Assembly (NCBI RefSeq): GCF_900115705.1
Contig: NZ_FOXL01000010.1
Location: 1-64,000, forward strand
From: Frateuria terrea
Lineage (GTDB): Bacteria > Pseudomonadota > Gammaproteobacteria > Xanthomonadales > Rhodanobacteraceae
DNA length: 64,000 bases
Direction of reading: 5' to 3'
Position 1 is the stretch's first letter. Each line of letters starts with the position of its first letter. The notes beneath the pieces are model-generated. The model was not told the DNA's origin. It saw only the letters and a list, made by a program, of their open reading frames with translations, and did not search any database. Positions 8,619-17,214 of this stretch are shown here, in pieces. A program made the position numbers and the translations under genes.

Positions 8619-9779
8619 TTACTTCCTGGGCGACAGCGTGTTGGCGGTCTGCGTGATGGCCCGCGTGTTGCTGCCGATCTGGATGTCGCGGGAGGTGGCG
8701 CCACCGGCTCGGGTCGGCGAAACGTAGCGCGTGCTGTTGTACTGCAGGGTGTTGTTGTGGATCTTGGCGTTGTGCGCCGTGCCGCTCATGCCCACGCCGG
8801 CCAGGCCGTTGCGCGTGGCGTGGTTGCTGCCCAGGTCGAACGGACCACCGGCGACCGCAAGCACGCCGAAGCCGTAATTGCTGGCCAAGGTGTTGTTCGC
8901 GATGGTGATACCGGTGATGTTGGCATGCAGTTCGATGCCGTTGCCGCGGTTGCCCGAGAACGTGTTGTGCTCCAGGCGGATGGTGTCCACCGGACCCTGT
9001 ACGCCCGGCTCGATGTCGATGCCGGCCTGGGGCTTGGTGCCGTTGGTGTTCTTGAACGTGCTGTTGACGATGTAGACGTGCTGCGAGGGACCGATCGATA
9101 GCGCCTGGCGGCGGTTGTTGTCGGAAACCAGCCCGTTGACGGTGATGTAGTTCGAGCGCACCAGGTTGTGCAGGCGCGTCGCGCCGGCGGCACCGATCCA
9201 CACGCCGTCGCCCCAGAAGTTGGAGACGTGGACGTTGGAGATGACGACCTGGCTGGAGCCCGAAACGTTGATGCCGTAGCCCCACTCGCCAGTGCGGCCC
9301 TTGTGCCTGGTGCGGTCACCGAGCAGCTTGCCGCCGACGATACGCACGTTGTTCACCTTGAACGCCTGGATCAGCTCGTAGCGGGACGAGCCATTGGGGA
9401 TCACCTCGAGGGTGGCGTTGGGGTCCATCTGCAGCTTCGTGTGCGAGCGCAGGCTGATCGACTTCAGGGCGTTGATCATGTAGTGCCCGGCCGGGATGTA
9501 GACCGTGCCGCCGGAGGAGGGGAGCGCGTTGATGGTGGCCTGGATGGCGGCGGTGTCGTCGTGCGAACCATTGCCAAGCGCGCCCTTGGTCTTGACGTTG
9601 ATCGTGCGCGAACCGATCGAGACGCCCGGGTTGGCATTCCACCAGTTGGAAGCGGCAGCAGGAAGTGCCACGGCAGACAGTGCCAGCGACGCTACAGCAA
9701 TCATCAAGGGGTTCTTCTGGAACTTGCGCTTGGCGGTGGCCGGCTTCGCCGAAAACTGGGTGTCGTGTAGATTCATCAT
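8619..9779 (-). CDS. secreted right-handed beta-helix protein (paralogue 2)
   Basis: A 386-aa protein. The N-terminus is unusual: about 22 polar and basic residues, then KNPLMIAVASLALSAVALP and an AAA cleavage region, an extended Sec-type signal. The mature protein starts with SNWW. It shares HDDTAAIQATINALP, WGDGVWIGA, NNRRQALSIGP and AGIDIEPGVQGP with the genes at 6217 and 12015, and is closest to 12015. It is monocistronic with its own terminator. The start can be 9779 or the next Met at 9776; a GAGAAGG element lies upstream. Probable polysaccharide-active enzyme or extracellular binding protein; substrate unknown. Confidence 0.8.
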   Translation of the reverse strand: MMNLHDTQFSAKPATAKRKFQKNPLMIAVASLALSAVALPAAASNWWNANPGVSIGSRTINVKTKGALGNGSHDDTAAIQATINALPSSGGTVYIPAGHYMINALKSISLRSHTKLQMDPNATLEVIPNGSSRYELIQAFKVNNVRIVGGKLLGDRTRHKGRTGEWGYGINVSGSSQVVISNVHVSNFWGDGVWIGAAGATRLHNLVRSNYITVNGLVSDNNRRQALSIGPSQHVYIVNSTFKNTNGTKPQAGIDIEPGVQGPVDTIRLEHNTFSGNRGNGIELHANITGITIANNTLASNYGFGVLAVAGGPFDLGSNHATRNGLAGVGMSGTAHNAKIHNNTLQYNSTRYVSPTRAGGATSRDIQIGSNTRAITQTANTLSPRK

Positions 9780-9796
9780 CAGGGGTTGACCTTCTC

Positions 9797-9812
9797 GTCA
9801 CATGAAAGTGAC
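9797..9812. promoter_or_regulatory. inverted repeat GTCAC-N6-GTGAC upstream of beta-helix gene
   Basis: A short perfect inverted repeat lies 18-33 nt upstream of the ATG at 9779. Position and symmetry suit an operator or a 5'-UTR hairpin. It does not match the CRP consensus, whose arms have the opposite orientation. Confidence 0.25.
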
Positions 9813-10200
9813 GCGAACGATGCAGTGTCATCACAGTGGTAACAAGCTCAACCATTGGGTACGGTTCATGTACGTACTTACGGACGTTTTACGTATGCCT
9901 GCGCAAGGTCTTGCCGTTCCGTCGGGCGCGCGGCGCAGAGGCGAAATCCGCGCCTCGAAATAAGTCACGAAGTGCGCGGCATTCGCAGAACGATCGTCAC
10001 GACGAAACGCCGAGCCCGTTTACCGCTGCTTGACGTGCCTTGCGGTCCACTGGGGAACCGCCTGAAGAACGCGCATCCCCTAAGCGGCACCGAGCCATCC
10101 TGGCATCCGACCCGCGCCCGTGCGGCGCGCACGTACGACCTTGCATGAGTCCTCGCTCCGTGGTGCCGGATGGCGCGTATTCCGTACCAGGCGCGTTGCC
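9813..10200. other. divergent intergenic region, no gene seen
   Basis: This 390-bp region separates the - strand beta-helix gene from the + strand tyrosinase. Short open frames here have no recognisable domain or ribosome-binding site. A stretch rich in ACGT/TACG near 9868-9895 is the only local pattern. Promoters for both flanking genes should lie here, but no convincing -35/-10 pair was found. Confidence 0.5.
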
Positions 10201-10202
10201 AT

Positions 10203-10208
10203 GGAGGA
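10203..10208 (+). promoter_or_regulatory. Shine-Dalgarno of the tyrosinase gene
   Basis: GGAGGA lies 7 nt before ATG 10216. It decides the start, since in-frame upstream starts (10120, 10201) would place the Tat motif too far inside the protein. Confidence 0.75.
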
Positions 10209-10215
10209 TGGATTC

Positions 10216-11631
10216 ATGATCTCGAGAAGGCGTTTCCTGCAATCGTCGGCTTCGCTCGCTTTACTGCCCCTGTTGCCGCGGGTAGCCACGTCCACCACGA
10301 GCGTGGCCGTACGCCAGAACTGGCAGGTCTTCTGCACCGGGCCGACCTTCCAGTCGATGGTCAACGGCGTTCGCGCGATGCGCAGCATCAACGACACCAC
10401 GAACCCGGCCAGCTGGGCCTACTGGGCCAACGTGCACAAGAACTTCTGCCCGCACGGCAAGCCGTACTTCCTCGCCTGGCACCGGGGGCTGCTGTTGCGC
10501 TTCGAGGGCTGGCTGAGGAAGGCCTCTGGCGACGACGCGCTGGTGCTCCCCTACTGGGACTACTACACCCAGCCGCAGATGCCGCCGGAGTTCCTCGACA
10601 CGACCTCTTCGCTGTACCGCAAGGGGCGCACGGGCAGCGACGTCACCGCGGCGCTCAGCCTCGATCCGTTCGCCGACAGCGTGGTCAACTTCCCGCGCGG
10701 CATGGACAACGCCTTGGAGCCGATCATCGAGGCCCGGCCGCACAACCCGGTGCACAACCTGATCGGTGGCGTCATGGGGCAGGTGTCGGTGTCGCCGTGG
10801 GACCCGATCTTCTGGGTGCACCACGCGAACATCGACCGGTTGTGGGCGGCCTGGGTCAAGGCGGGCAACGGGCGACAGATGCCGGCGGCATCCGATCCGT
10901 ACTGGACAGGTTCGTTCCAGTACGGCAGCGCGATCAAGCCGGTGCCGCGCTCGTGGACGATCTCCACCACGCACCAGTACCTCAATTACCAGTACGACGA
11001 CGAAAGCATGCCAAGCTCGCTTCCGTCGTCTGGTTCGTACATGTCCCGCTCGTCCTCGTTCGCCGCGGCAGGCTCGGCGCCGCTCAAGCCGGCCACGGTG
11101 CAGACCATGGCCATGGGCACGGCACGGCCGCTGGCGCTGGACGACCGCTCGATCAACGTGGACGTGGCACTGTCGGCGCAGGACACCAACCGCGTGCGTT
11201 CGATGCTGCTCCAGCCTGCGGCCAGCAAGACGGCTGCCGCCGGTGCCTTGCGGCTGGTCCTGGACGGGGTGCAGACCACGGCGCTGGGCGACCAGGGTGG
11301 TTATTTCTACAAGATCTTCGTCAACCTGCCGGAGACGGCTGGCGTGCATCCGGCCGAGCAGACCTACCTGCTGGGCATGGTGGGCCCGTTCGAGATCAGC
11401 GTGGCCCAGATGCAGGCTGCCATGAAGGGAAAGGGCATGCAGGGGATGGATGCAGGGCACGGCAAGCAGGATGCGCAGTTCGTGTTCCCCATCAGCGACA
11501 CCCTGCGGCGCCTGGCTCCCATGCAACTGGACAAACTCAGCATTTCCTTCGTGCGCGCGGACGGCGGCAGGCGTCCACCCAAGGGCGACACGATAAGGAT
11601 CAAGTCCTTCCGGGTCGTGGCCGATAACTGA
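10216..11631 (+). CDS. Tat-exported tyrosinase (type-3 copper polyphenol oxidase)
   Basis: A 471-aa copper oxidase that would hydroxylate monophenols and oxidise o-diphenols to quinones. The N-terminus SRRRFLQ plus a Leu-rich stretch is a strong twin-arginine signal, so the folded protein is exported. The CuA region includes FCPHGKPYFLAWHRG. CuB includes HNPVHN and DPIFWVHHANIDRLW, so six His ligands appear available. The last 150 residues resemble the C-terminal beta-rich domain of plant-type polyphenol oxidases and may shield the active site. It is flanked by two beta-helix paralogues and has its own terminator. Melanin formation or quinone cross-linking of matrix are possible roles (inference). 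Confidence 0.9.
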   Translation: MISRRRFLQSSASLALLPLLPRVATSTTSVAVRQNWQVFCTGPTFQSMVNGVRAMRSINDTTNPASWAYWANVHKNFCPHGKPYFLAWHRGLLLRFEGWLRKASGDDALVLPYWDYYTQPQMPPEFLDTTSSLYRKGRTGSDVTAALSLDPFADSVVNFPRGMDNALEPIIEARPHNPVHNLIGGVMGQVSVSPWDPIFWVHHANIDRLWAAWVKAGNGRQMPAASDPYWTGSFQYGSAIKPVPRSWTISTTHQYLNYQYDDESMPSSLPSSGSYMSRSSSFAAAGSAPLKPATVQTMAMGTARPLALDDRSINVDVALSAQDTNRVRSMLLQPAASKTAAAGALRLVLDGVQTTALGDQGGYFYKIFVNLPETAGVHPAEQTYLLGMVGPFEISVAQMQAAMKGKGMQGMDAGHGKQDAQFVFPISDTLRRLAPMQLDKLSISFVRADGGRRPPKGDTIRIKSFRVVADN

Positions 11632-11661
11632 TGTAGCGGCCGTCTTTCCCTGGACATTCCG

Positions 11662-11693
11662 AAGGGCGTCGTAGCGATACGGCGCCCTTTTTT
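11662..11693 (+). terminator. intrinsic terminator after tyrosinase
   Basis: AAGGGCG (11662-11668) pairs with CGCCCTT (11683-11689) and is followed by a T-run ending at 11693, 31 bp after the tyrosinase stop. Confidence 0.75.
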
Positions 11694-12014
11694 CGTGTGC
11701 GGCGATCGGCGCCGGCGCCGTAGCCGGATGCAGTGGCACACGGCGACCCGGTCGCGTCGCGTCCCCGCGGCCAACGGGCATGTCGTGACGATGTCAGGCG
11801 CCTGGCTGTGGGTTCGCCAGGCTTTATGTGATGCGGGTCTCGCCCGGTAGCGCGGGCTACGCGGGCCACCGGCCCCCTTTTGCCAACCTGGTCATAGATT
11901 CGCCAGCAGGGGGCTTCTGTCGAGCTTGCTTAGCTACGTGATGATCGCGCATTTTTTGCGTGAGCTTCGCGTGACGAAGCCTTACCCGACACAAGCCTGA
12001 GATCCTGCCTAACC
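11694..12014. other. intergenic region before beta-helix gene, no gene seen
   Basis: This 320-bp region holds no supported ORF. The last 80 bp before ATG 12015 are relatively AT-rich around CATTTTTTGCGTG and probably contain the promoter. No clear -35/-10 pair is assigned. Confidence 0.45.
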
Positions 12015-13202
12015 ATGAACACTCTCGTTAAGAATCAGAAGCTTGCCGCTTCCGTCCGCGCTGCTGCTCCGGTCAAGAATTTCGTGAAGAAGCCGTTGAT
12101 GCTGGTCCTCGCCGGCGTGGCCCTTTCGGCGGCTGCCGCCCCCTCGTTTGCGACCAACTGGTGGAGCACCACCCCGCAGAACGTGCAGGGCCCGACCACC
12201 ATCGAAGTGCGCAGCAAGGGCGCGCTGGGCAATGGCGTGCACGACGACACTGCCGCCTTCCAGGCCGCCATCAACGCGCTGCCCGCCAGCGGCGGCACCG
12301 TGCACGTGTCGGCCGGCCACTACATGATCGACGCCACCAAGACCATCAAGATGCGCTCGCACACCCGCCTGCTGATGGACAACGGCGCCACGCTCGAGGT
12401 CATTCCCAACAGCGCCGAGCGCTATCGCATGATCCAGCTGTGGAAGGTGACCGACGTGCGCATCGTCGGCGGCAACCTGGTGGGCGACCGTGCCAAGCAC
12501 AAGGGTTCCACCGGCGAGTGGGGCTTCGGCATCTACATGGCCGGCGCGACCAACACGGTCGTCAAGGCGGTGAAGGTCTCCAACTTCTGGGGCGACGGCA
12601 TCTGGATCGGCGGCGCAGGCTCGACCCGTACGCATGACCTGGTGCGCTCGGAAAACGTGACCGTCATCAGCGTGGCCTCCAGCAACAACCGCCGCCAGGG
12701 CCTGTCGATCGGCCCGGCCCAGCACGTGTATGTCGTCAACAGCGCCTTCGGCAACAGCAACGGCGCCAAGCCCGAAGCCGGCATCGACATCGAGCCGCAG
12801 ACCCAGGGCCCGGCCAACGCCATCCGCCTGGAGCACAACACCTTCTCCGGCAGCCGCGGCAACGGCATCGAGATGCACGACAACATCTCGGACGTGACCA
12901 TCACCCGCAACACGATCACCAAGAACTACGGCTTTGGCGTATACGGCAGCTCCTCGCCGTCGATCACGATGACTGCCAACAGCATGACGCAGAACGGCCT
13001 GGCCGCCGTGGCCGTGAGCGGCAAGTCGCACGACTGGTCGATCACCGGCAACACGCTGAAGTACAACAGCACCCGCTACTCGTCGCCGACGTCGACCGGC
13101 GGTTCGCTGGCCCGCGACCTGCAGATCGGCACCGGCACCTATGCCATTTCGGTGTCCAACAACGTCTATTCCAACGCGAAGTACAACACCTACACGCACT
13201 GA
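12015..13202 (+). CDS. secreted right-handed beta-helix protein (paralogue 3)
   Basis: A 395-aa protein paralogous to 6217-7326 and 8619-9779. It has an extended N-region of about 25 residues, then KKPLMLVLAGVALSAAAAP and mature TNWW, the same layout as the protein at 8619. Shared blocks: HDDTAAFQAAINALP, GDRAKHKGSTGEWGFGI, WGDGIWIGG, NNRRQGLSIGP, AGIDIEPQTQGP and TLKYNSTRYSSPT. Its N-rich coils are the usual right-handed parallel beta-helix. It is monocistronic with a strong terminator. No catalytic motif is decisive: it could be a lyase, hydrolase or epimerase, or a structural protein of the matrix. Confidence 0.82.
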   Translation: MNTLVKNQKLAASVRAAAPVKNFVKKPLMLVLAGVALSAAAAPSFATNWWSTTPQNVQGPTTIEVRSKGALGNGVHDDTAAFQAAINALPASGGTVHVSAGHYMIDATKTIKMRSHTRLLMDNGATLEVIPNSAERYRMIQLWKVTDVRIVGGNLVGDRAKHKGSTGEWGFGIYMAGATNTVVKAVKVSNFWGDGIWIGGAGSTRTHDLVRSENVTVISVASSNNRRQGLSIGPAQHVYVVNSAFGNSNGAKPEAGIDIEPQTQGPANAIRLEHNTFSGSRGNGIEMHDNISDVTITRNTITKNYGFGVYGSSSPSITMTANSMTQNGLAAVAVSGKSHDWSITGNTLKYNSTRYSSPTSTGGSLARDLQIGTGTYAISVSNNVYSNAKYNTYTH

Positions 13203-13221
13203 ATGCCCGGTGCGGATTCCG

Positions 13222-13251
13222 AAAGGGGCAGCCTTGGCTGCCCCTTTTTTT
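13222..13251 (+). terminator. intrinsic terminator after beta-helix gene
   Basis: GGGGCAGCC pairs with GGCTGCCCC around a 2-nt loop, followed by eight T residues. This is the clearest terminator in the window. A similar left arm follows the stop of the paralogue at 8619. Confidence 0.9.
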
Positions 13252-13509
13252 GTTGCCGGCGTCCCGACCCGTCGCACGGCCCTCATGGCCGCTGCACTTC
13301 GCAGTTCCGCCTGCGCGTTGATGCGCCCGTCACCGGCACTGCCGACAGCCAGGGTGATGAAAAGCGCACGCCGCATCCAAACGAGGTACGCAGTCCACGG
13401 TTTCTGCGCGTACCCGGCCCAGAACAAATGGATGAGCCCGGATCGTTTGACGGTGCTTTGATGCCGTCTCAACGATGCTTGTCGTCCGTCATGCAAGGAC
13501 GACACCGCC
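13252..13509 (+). other. intergenic region before second GT2 gene
   Basis: This 258-bp region has no supported gene. No in-frame ATG exists upstream of the GTG start at 13510, and no clear promoter hexamers were found. Confidence 0.4.
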
Positions 13510-14397
13510 GTGAATGCCCGGGATCGCTCTGAAGCCATTTTCGATGCAACGGCGCCCCCGGGGAAGCGGGCCCCGGCCAAGTACGCGCCGGTGAGCGTGG
13601 TCGTCCCGTGCTTCCGCGCTGCTGCCACGCTGGATGATGCGGTCGCCTCGATCGCGGCCCAGACTCTGCCGCCCGCCGAAGTCTTACTGGTGGACGACGC
13701 CAGCGGCGACGACACGCTCGACGCGATGCGCCGCATCGCCGGGGCCTACGGCGAAGACTGGATCAAGTTGATTGCACTGCCTACCAACGGTGGGCCCTCG
13801 CGCGCGCGCAACGCCGGATGGGAGAAGGCCCGACAGCCCTATGTCGCCTTCCTCGATGCCGACGACTGCTGGGGGCCGCAAAAGCTGGAACTGCAGATGG
13901 CGGCCATCCACGCCGACCCCGACATCGCGCTGATCGCACACCAGATGCTGGTGCGGCCGCGCGGCACGCCGGTTCCCGTCCCGCAGAAGCCGGCGCAGGC
14001 CCGCATCGTCGGGCGCGGCACGTTGCTTGTGCGCAACCCGTTTCCCACCGCTTCGGTGGTATTGCGCCGGGACCTGCCGTTCCGCTTCGACGAGAACTTT
14101 TCGCACTCGGAAGACTACCTGCTGTGGTCGCAGATCGCGTTGTCCGGCTATCGCTGCGCCAGGATCGAGCAGGTGCTGGCGATCTGGAACATGCGGGAGA
14201 ACGGCGCCACCGGCCTCAGCGACAACGTGGTCGCCGTTCATCGTGCCAGGCGCGACCTGCGCCGCAAGCTGCTTCGCCAGGGCCTGCTGAGCCGCAGGGA
14301 GTACGTGGTAGCCACTACCGTCGGCATGGCGAACTGGGTTCGTCGCGGCTTGCTCCATCGCCTGCGCCGGCAGGGTCTTTCCCGCCCGCGCCCGTAG
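13510..14397 (+). CDS. glycosyltransferase family 2 (paralogue of 2729-3616)
   Basis: A 295-aa GT-A enzyme with PVSVVVPCFR, VDDASGDDT, the metal-binding FLDADDCW and the downstream SEDYLLW block. It is strikingly similar to the protein at 2729-3616 along its whole length, which suggests duplication within the locus. GTG 13510 is the start: no in-frame ATG lies upstream and AAGGA is about 10 nt away. The next gene follows after 86 bp on the same strand. The specificity may differ from the paralogue, as the mid-region around the acceptor site has diverged. Confidence 0.88.
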   Translation: MNARDRSEAIFDATAPPGKRAPAKYAPVSVVVPCFRAAATLDDAVASIAAQTLPPAEVLLVDDASGDDTLDAMRRIAGAYGEDWIKLIALPTNGGPSRARNAGWEKARQPYVAFLDADDCWGPQKLELQMAAIHADPDIALIAHQMLVRPRGTPVPVPQKPAQARIVGRGTLLVRNPFPTASVVLRRDLPFRFDENFSHSEDYLLWSQIALSGYRCARIEQVLAIWNMRENGATGLSDNVVAVHRARRDLRRKLLRQGLLSRREYVVATTVGMANWVRRGLLHRLRRQGLSRPRP

Positions 14398-14483
14398 CGG
14401 TTGCGGGCGCCGGCAGCAATCCACGGCCGCATGCGCGGCATGTCGTGAAGTTGACGCCTGCCATTGCAGGCGGGAGAAGTCCC

Positions 14484-15485
14484 ATGGGACACAAGGTAGA
14501 ATCGATGGACCCGGCTTTGTGCACCATTCCCTCGGAAAACTTCTGGAAGGCCCGGGAAGCTGCAGGCGACAAAGTCACCAGCTCAGCGATGAGAAAGGTC
14601 GCCCGGCGCGTGTTCTATTCGCTTCCCGACGCGCTGTTCTATCAATACAAGTATTTCTCGATCCACGGCAGGCTCTGCAATTTCAGGAACCCCAAGCGGT
14701 TCTCTGAAAAGATCTTCCATCGCATGCGCTATCCGTCGCCTGTCTTTACCCAGCTGGCGGACAAGCTTGCGGCGCGGGATTACATCGCCGAAAAGGTCGG
14801 GCCGCAGTACCTGGTGCCGGTGCTGCTCTCCTGCGATGCGGTAACGCCCGAAACGTTCGACAGCTTGCCGCAGTCCTTCGTGATGAAGTCCACCAACGGC
14901 TTCTCGCAGGTAAAGATCGTCCGCGACAAGAGCCAGGAAGACCTCCGCAAGCTGGCCGATCTGGCCAACGCGTGGCTGGCCTCCTGTTCGGCGTTCAAGA
15001 GCCGCGAAAAGCACTACCTGCGGATTCCGCCGAGGATCGTGTTCGAGCAGTCGCTGCTCGATGGCGGCCATGCTCCGGACGACTACAAGTTCAACGTCTT
15101 CAATACGCCCGGGCGGGAGCCGTTCGTCTTCATCCAGCATATGCACGGCCGTTTCGTGGACCTCGAGCAGAAGCTGTACCTGGACGACTGGTCGCCCGCA
15201 CCGTTCAAGCTGGAACTGCCCCTGCTCCACGAGAGCGCGGCGTCGGTGGGAAAGGTGGAACAGCTGCCTGAAATGCTGACCCTGGCGAGAAAGCTGGCCG
15301 AACCATTCGGCTACCTGCGCGTCGATTTCTACGTTCACTGCGGCCGCATCTACGTCGGCGAACTGACCGTCACCCCCGGGGCCGGCACTTACGTGTTCGT
15401 TCCGCAAACCTGGGACAGGGAGCTGGGCGACCGGTTCGGCTGGCCGGAGGCCGGCGCGAGTTGCGAGGACAGCTACCGGGCGTGA
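14484..15485 (+). CDS. TupA-like ATP-grasp protein
   Basis: A 333-aa protein of the TupA-like ATP-grasp family (PF14305) found in capsule and teichuronopeptide clusters. Visible blocks: FSEKIFHRM near residues 73-81, LADKLAARDYI, FVMKSTNGFSQV (nucleotide-binding loop), IPPRIVFEQSL, PDDYKFNVFN and LRVDFYVHCGRIYVGELT, which carries the Mg-ATP ligands. It probably ligates an amino acid or carboxylate substituent to a sugar, by analogy with TupA. A GGGAG element precedes ATG 14484. It matches the C-terminal domain of the fusion protein at 26288-28666 closely, so the locus has two such ligases. Confidence 0.85.
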   Translation: MGHKVESMDPALCTIPSENFWKAREAAGDKVTSSAMRKVARRVFYSLPDALFYQYKYFSIHGRLCNFRNPKRFSEKIFHRMRYPSPVFTQLADKLAARDYIAEKVGPQYLVPVLLSCDAVTPETFDSLPQSFVMKSTNGFSQVKIVRDKSQEDLRKLADLANAWLASCSAFKSREKHYLRIPPRIVFEQSLLDGGHAPDDYKFNVFNTPGREPFVFIQHMHGRFVDLEQKLYLDDWSPAPFKLELPLLHESAASVGKVEQLPEMLTLARKLAEPFGYLRVDFYVHCGRIYVGELTVTPGAGTYVFVPQTWDRELGDRFGWPEAGASCEDSYRA

Positions 15486-15678
15486 GCGAGCGCTCGGGGG
15501 CGGCTGGCCGGATCCGTGGTCGCCGCCCGCGGACGATAGCCATCGGCCGTTCCGGACGATAAGACGCAGTGCGTGTGGCCCACAGCGGCAACGCCAATCT
15601 CGAACGACCATGCCAGTGTGGCCGGCACGCCGGCCTCACTTGATCCCGGCCACGCTCCCTCACCGCGACCGGCAGGCG

Positions 15679-17214
15679 TCAGGAGGCCTGTCGCTTGCCC
15701 GCCCCCGCCGCACCGGGGCGCAGATCCTCGGCCATGGTCAGAAACTCGCGCAGGTGGGCGCGACCGGACGCATCCACCAGCCAGGCGGCGAGATAGAGGC
15801 CTGCGTAGAGGAGCGCGTCCACGATGACGACCCAGGCTGCGGACCAATGCGCGGTTGCAGGATGGATTCCCCACAGCACCACTGCCGCGCCAATGGAGGC
15901 CAGGGCAGGGCGCGCCAGCGTCCTGGCCGTCGAGCGCAGGTCGACCGGGGTGTCGCGGTATGCATTGAGCAACCCGGGCACTATCAGCAGTACGCGGGTG
16001 GCACTGAACGACACGGCGATGCCGAAGGCCCCCCAGGGAAGACCCGCATAGAAGGCGGCCAGCGTGATCCCGGTGGAGACGAGCTGCCAGCGCAATTGCC
16101 GCTCTGCGTAGCCCAGCGCCAGGTAGACCCAGCCCGCTGCGATGTTGAAGGTGCCGATGAACGCCGCCACGCCCAGTGCCTGGAAGAGCGGTACGGTGGG
16201 AAGCCAGCGGTCGCCCAGCGCCAGCTTGATGAGCGGCTTGGCATCCACGAACAGGAAACACACGGTCGGCATGCCGACGAATACGATCGCGCCCAGCGCG
16301 CTGTAATAGAAGCGGGCGAACCGCCTGGGCTGGTCCTGCAGGCGGGCCAGTACCGGCAGCATCACTGCGGTGAAAGGCGCATTGATCTGCTGGATCGGCA
16401 GCAGCAGCAGGCGATAGGCGAGCGTGTAGAAGCCCAGCGCCGCATCGGACACGTAGCGGCCGATGAGGATGTTGTCCACGTTGCGGCTGGCGAAGTTGAG
16501 CACGGTCGAGCCGCTCTGATTGGCGCCGAGCTTCACCATCGGCCGCACCCCGCTGCCGCGGCGCGGCAACCCCGGCAGCCAGCGGCAGAAGCCGTAGAGC
16601 GTCGCCAGTGTCACCAGCGCATTGGCGTACTGCTGCACGACGAAGGCCCAGTAACCGGCGCCCATCCACGCGCTGATCACCGCGGCAATGAAGCCCGCGA
16701 GCAGCGCCAGCACCTCGCCACCTGCTTTCTGGGTGAAGCGCATCTGCCGCTGCAGCAGCGCCCGGTGCTGTACGCCCAGGCTGTTGATGAGCACCACGCC
16801 GGCCATGCCCACGCCGATCCACAGCACCCTCGGATCCCGGTAGAACCAGGCCATGGCGGGGCTGAGCGCCGCAACGACCAGGCCGATCGCCAGGCCCAGC
16901 GCACCATTGAGCCAGAACAGCGTGCTGACCTGCCCGTGGTTGATCTTCACCTGCTGCACGGTCGCCAGCGACAGCCCGCCCGACTGCAGCACGGTGATGA
17001 AACCGGTGAGCGCAATGGTCTTGCCGTACACGCCGAAGTCCGCAGGGGCGAGCAGCCGCGCCAGCACCGCCATGCCCGCCAGCTGCAGGACGAAGCGCGC
17101 AGCCTGGCTGGACAGCGTGACCGCTGCGCCGCGCACGCTGCGCCCGCGCAGATCCCTCTGCAGATGCTCGGTCTCGAACAGCCGGTGGTGGGCGCTGATG
17201 TCCGTGTCACTCAT
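15679..17214 (-). CDS. Wzx-type lipopolysaccharide/exopolysaccharide flippase
   Basis: A 511-aa MOP-superfamily transporter (Polysacc_synt_3, WzxC-like) with about 12-14 hydrophobic segments. Seen: the N-terminal QAARFVLQLAGMAVLARLL, then APADFGVYGKTIALTGF, and ASRNVDNILIGRYVSDAALGFYTLAYRL in the middle, a hallmark of this family. It flips undecaprenyl-linked repeat units across the inner membrane. It is transcribed away from the next GT operon. It is one of two flippases in this locus; the other is fused to an ATP-grasp domain. Confidence 0.88.
   Translation of the reverse strand: MSDTDISAHHRLFETEHLQRDLRGRSVRGAAVTLSSQAARFVLQLAGMAVLARLLAPADFGVYGKTIALTGFITVLQSGGLSLATVQQVKINHGQVSTLFWLNGALGLAIGLVVAALSPAMAWFYRDPRVLWIGVGMAGVVLINSLGVQHRALLQRQMRFTQKAGGEVLALLAGFIAAVISAWMGAGYWAFVVQQYANALVTLATLYGFCRWLPGLPRRGSGVRPMVKLGANQSGSTVLNFASRNVDNILIGRYVSDAALGFYTLAYRLLLLPIQQINAPFTAVMLPVLARLQDQPRRFARFYYSALGAIVFVGMPTVCFLFVDAKPLIKLALGDRWLPTVPLFQALGVAAFIGTFNIAAGWVYLALGYAERQLRWQLVSTGITLAAFYAGLPWGAFGIAVSFSATRVLLIVPGLLNAYRDTPVDLRSTARTLARPALASIGAAVVLWGIHPATAHWSAAWVVIVDALLYAGLYLAAWLVDASGRAHLREFLTMAEDLRPGAAGAGKRQAS

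Noticed and set aside
8596-8620. possible + strand terminator AGCCGTCCGGCT followed by a T-run
   Set aside because: A 5-nt gap separates the stem from the T-run and it lies at the stop of the - strand beta-helix gene. Its resemblance to the terminator at 13222 suggests a relic shared between the paralogues.
9836-10148. short + strand frames before tyrosinase
   Set aside because: Arg-rich, no ribosome-binding site, no domain.
13252-13440. short - strand frame starting MRRALFITLAVGSAGDGR
   Set aside because: It looks like a signal peptide but is short, runs into low complexity and lacks a ribosome-binding site.
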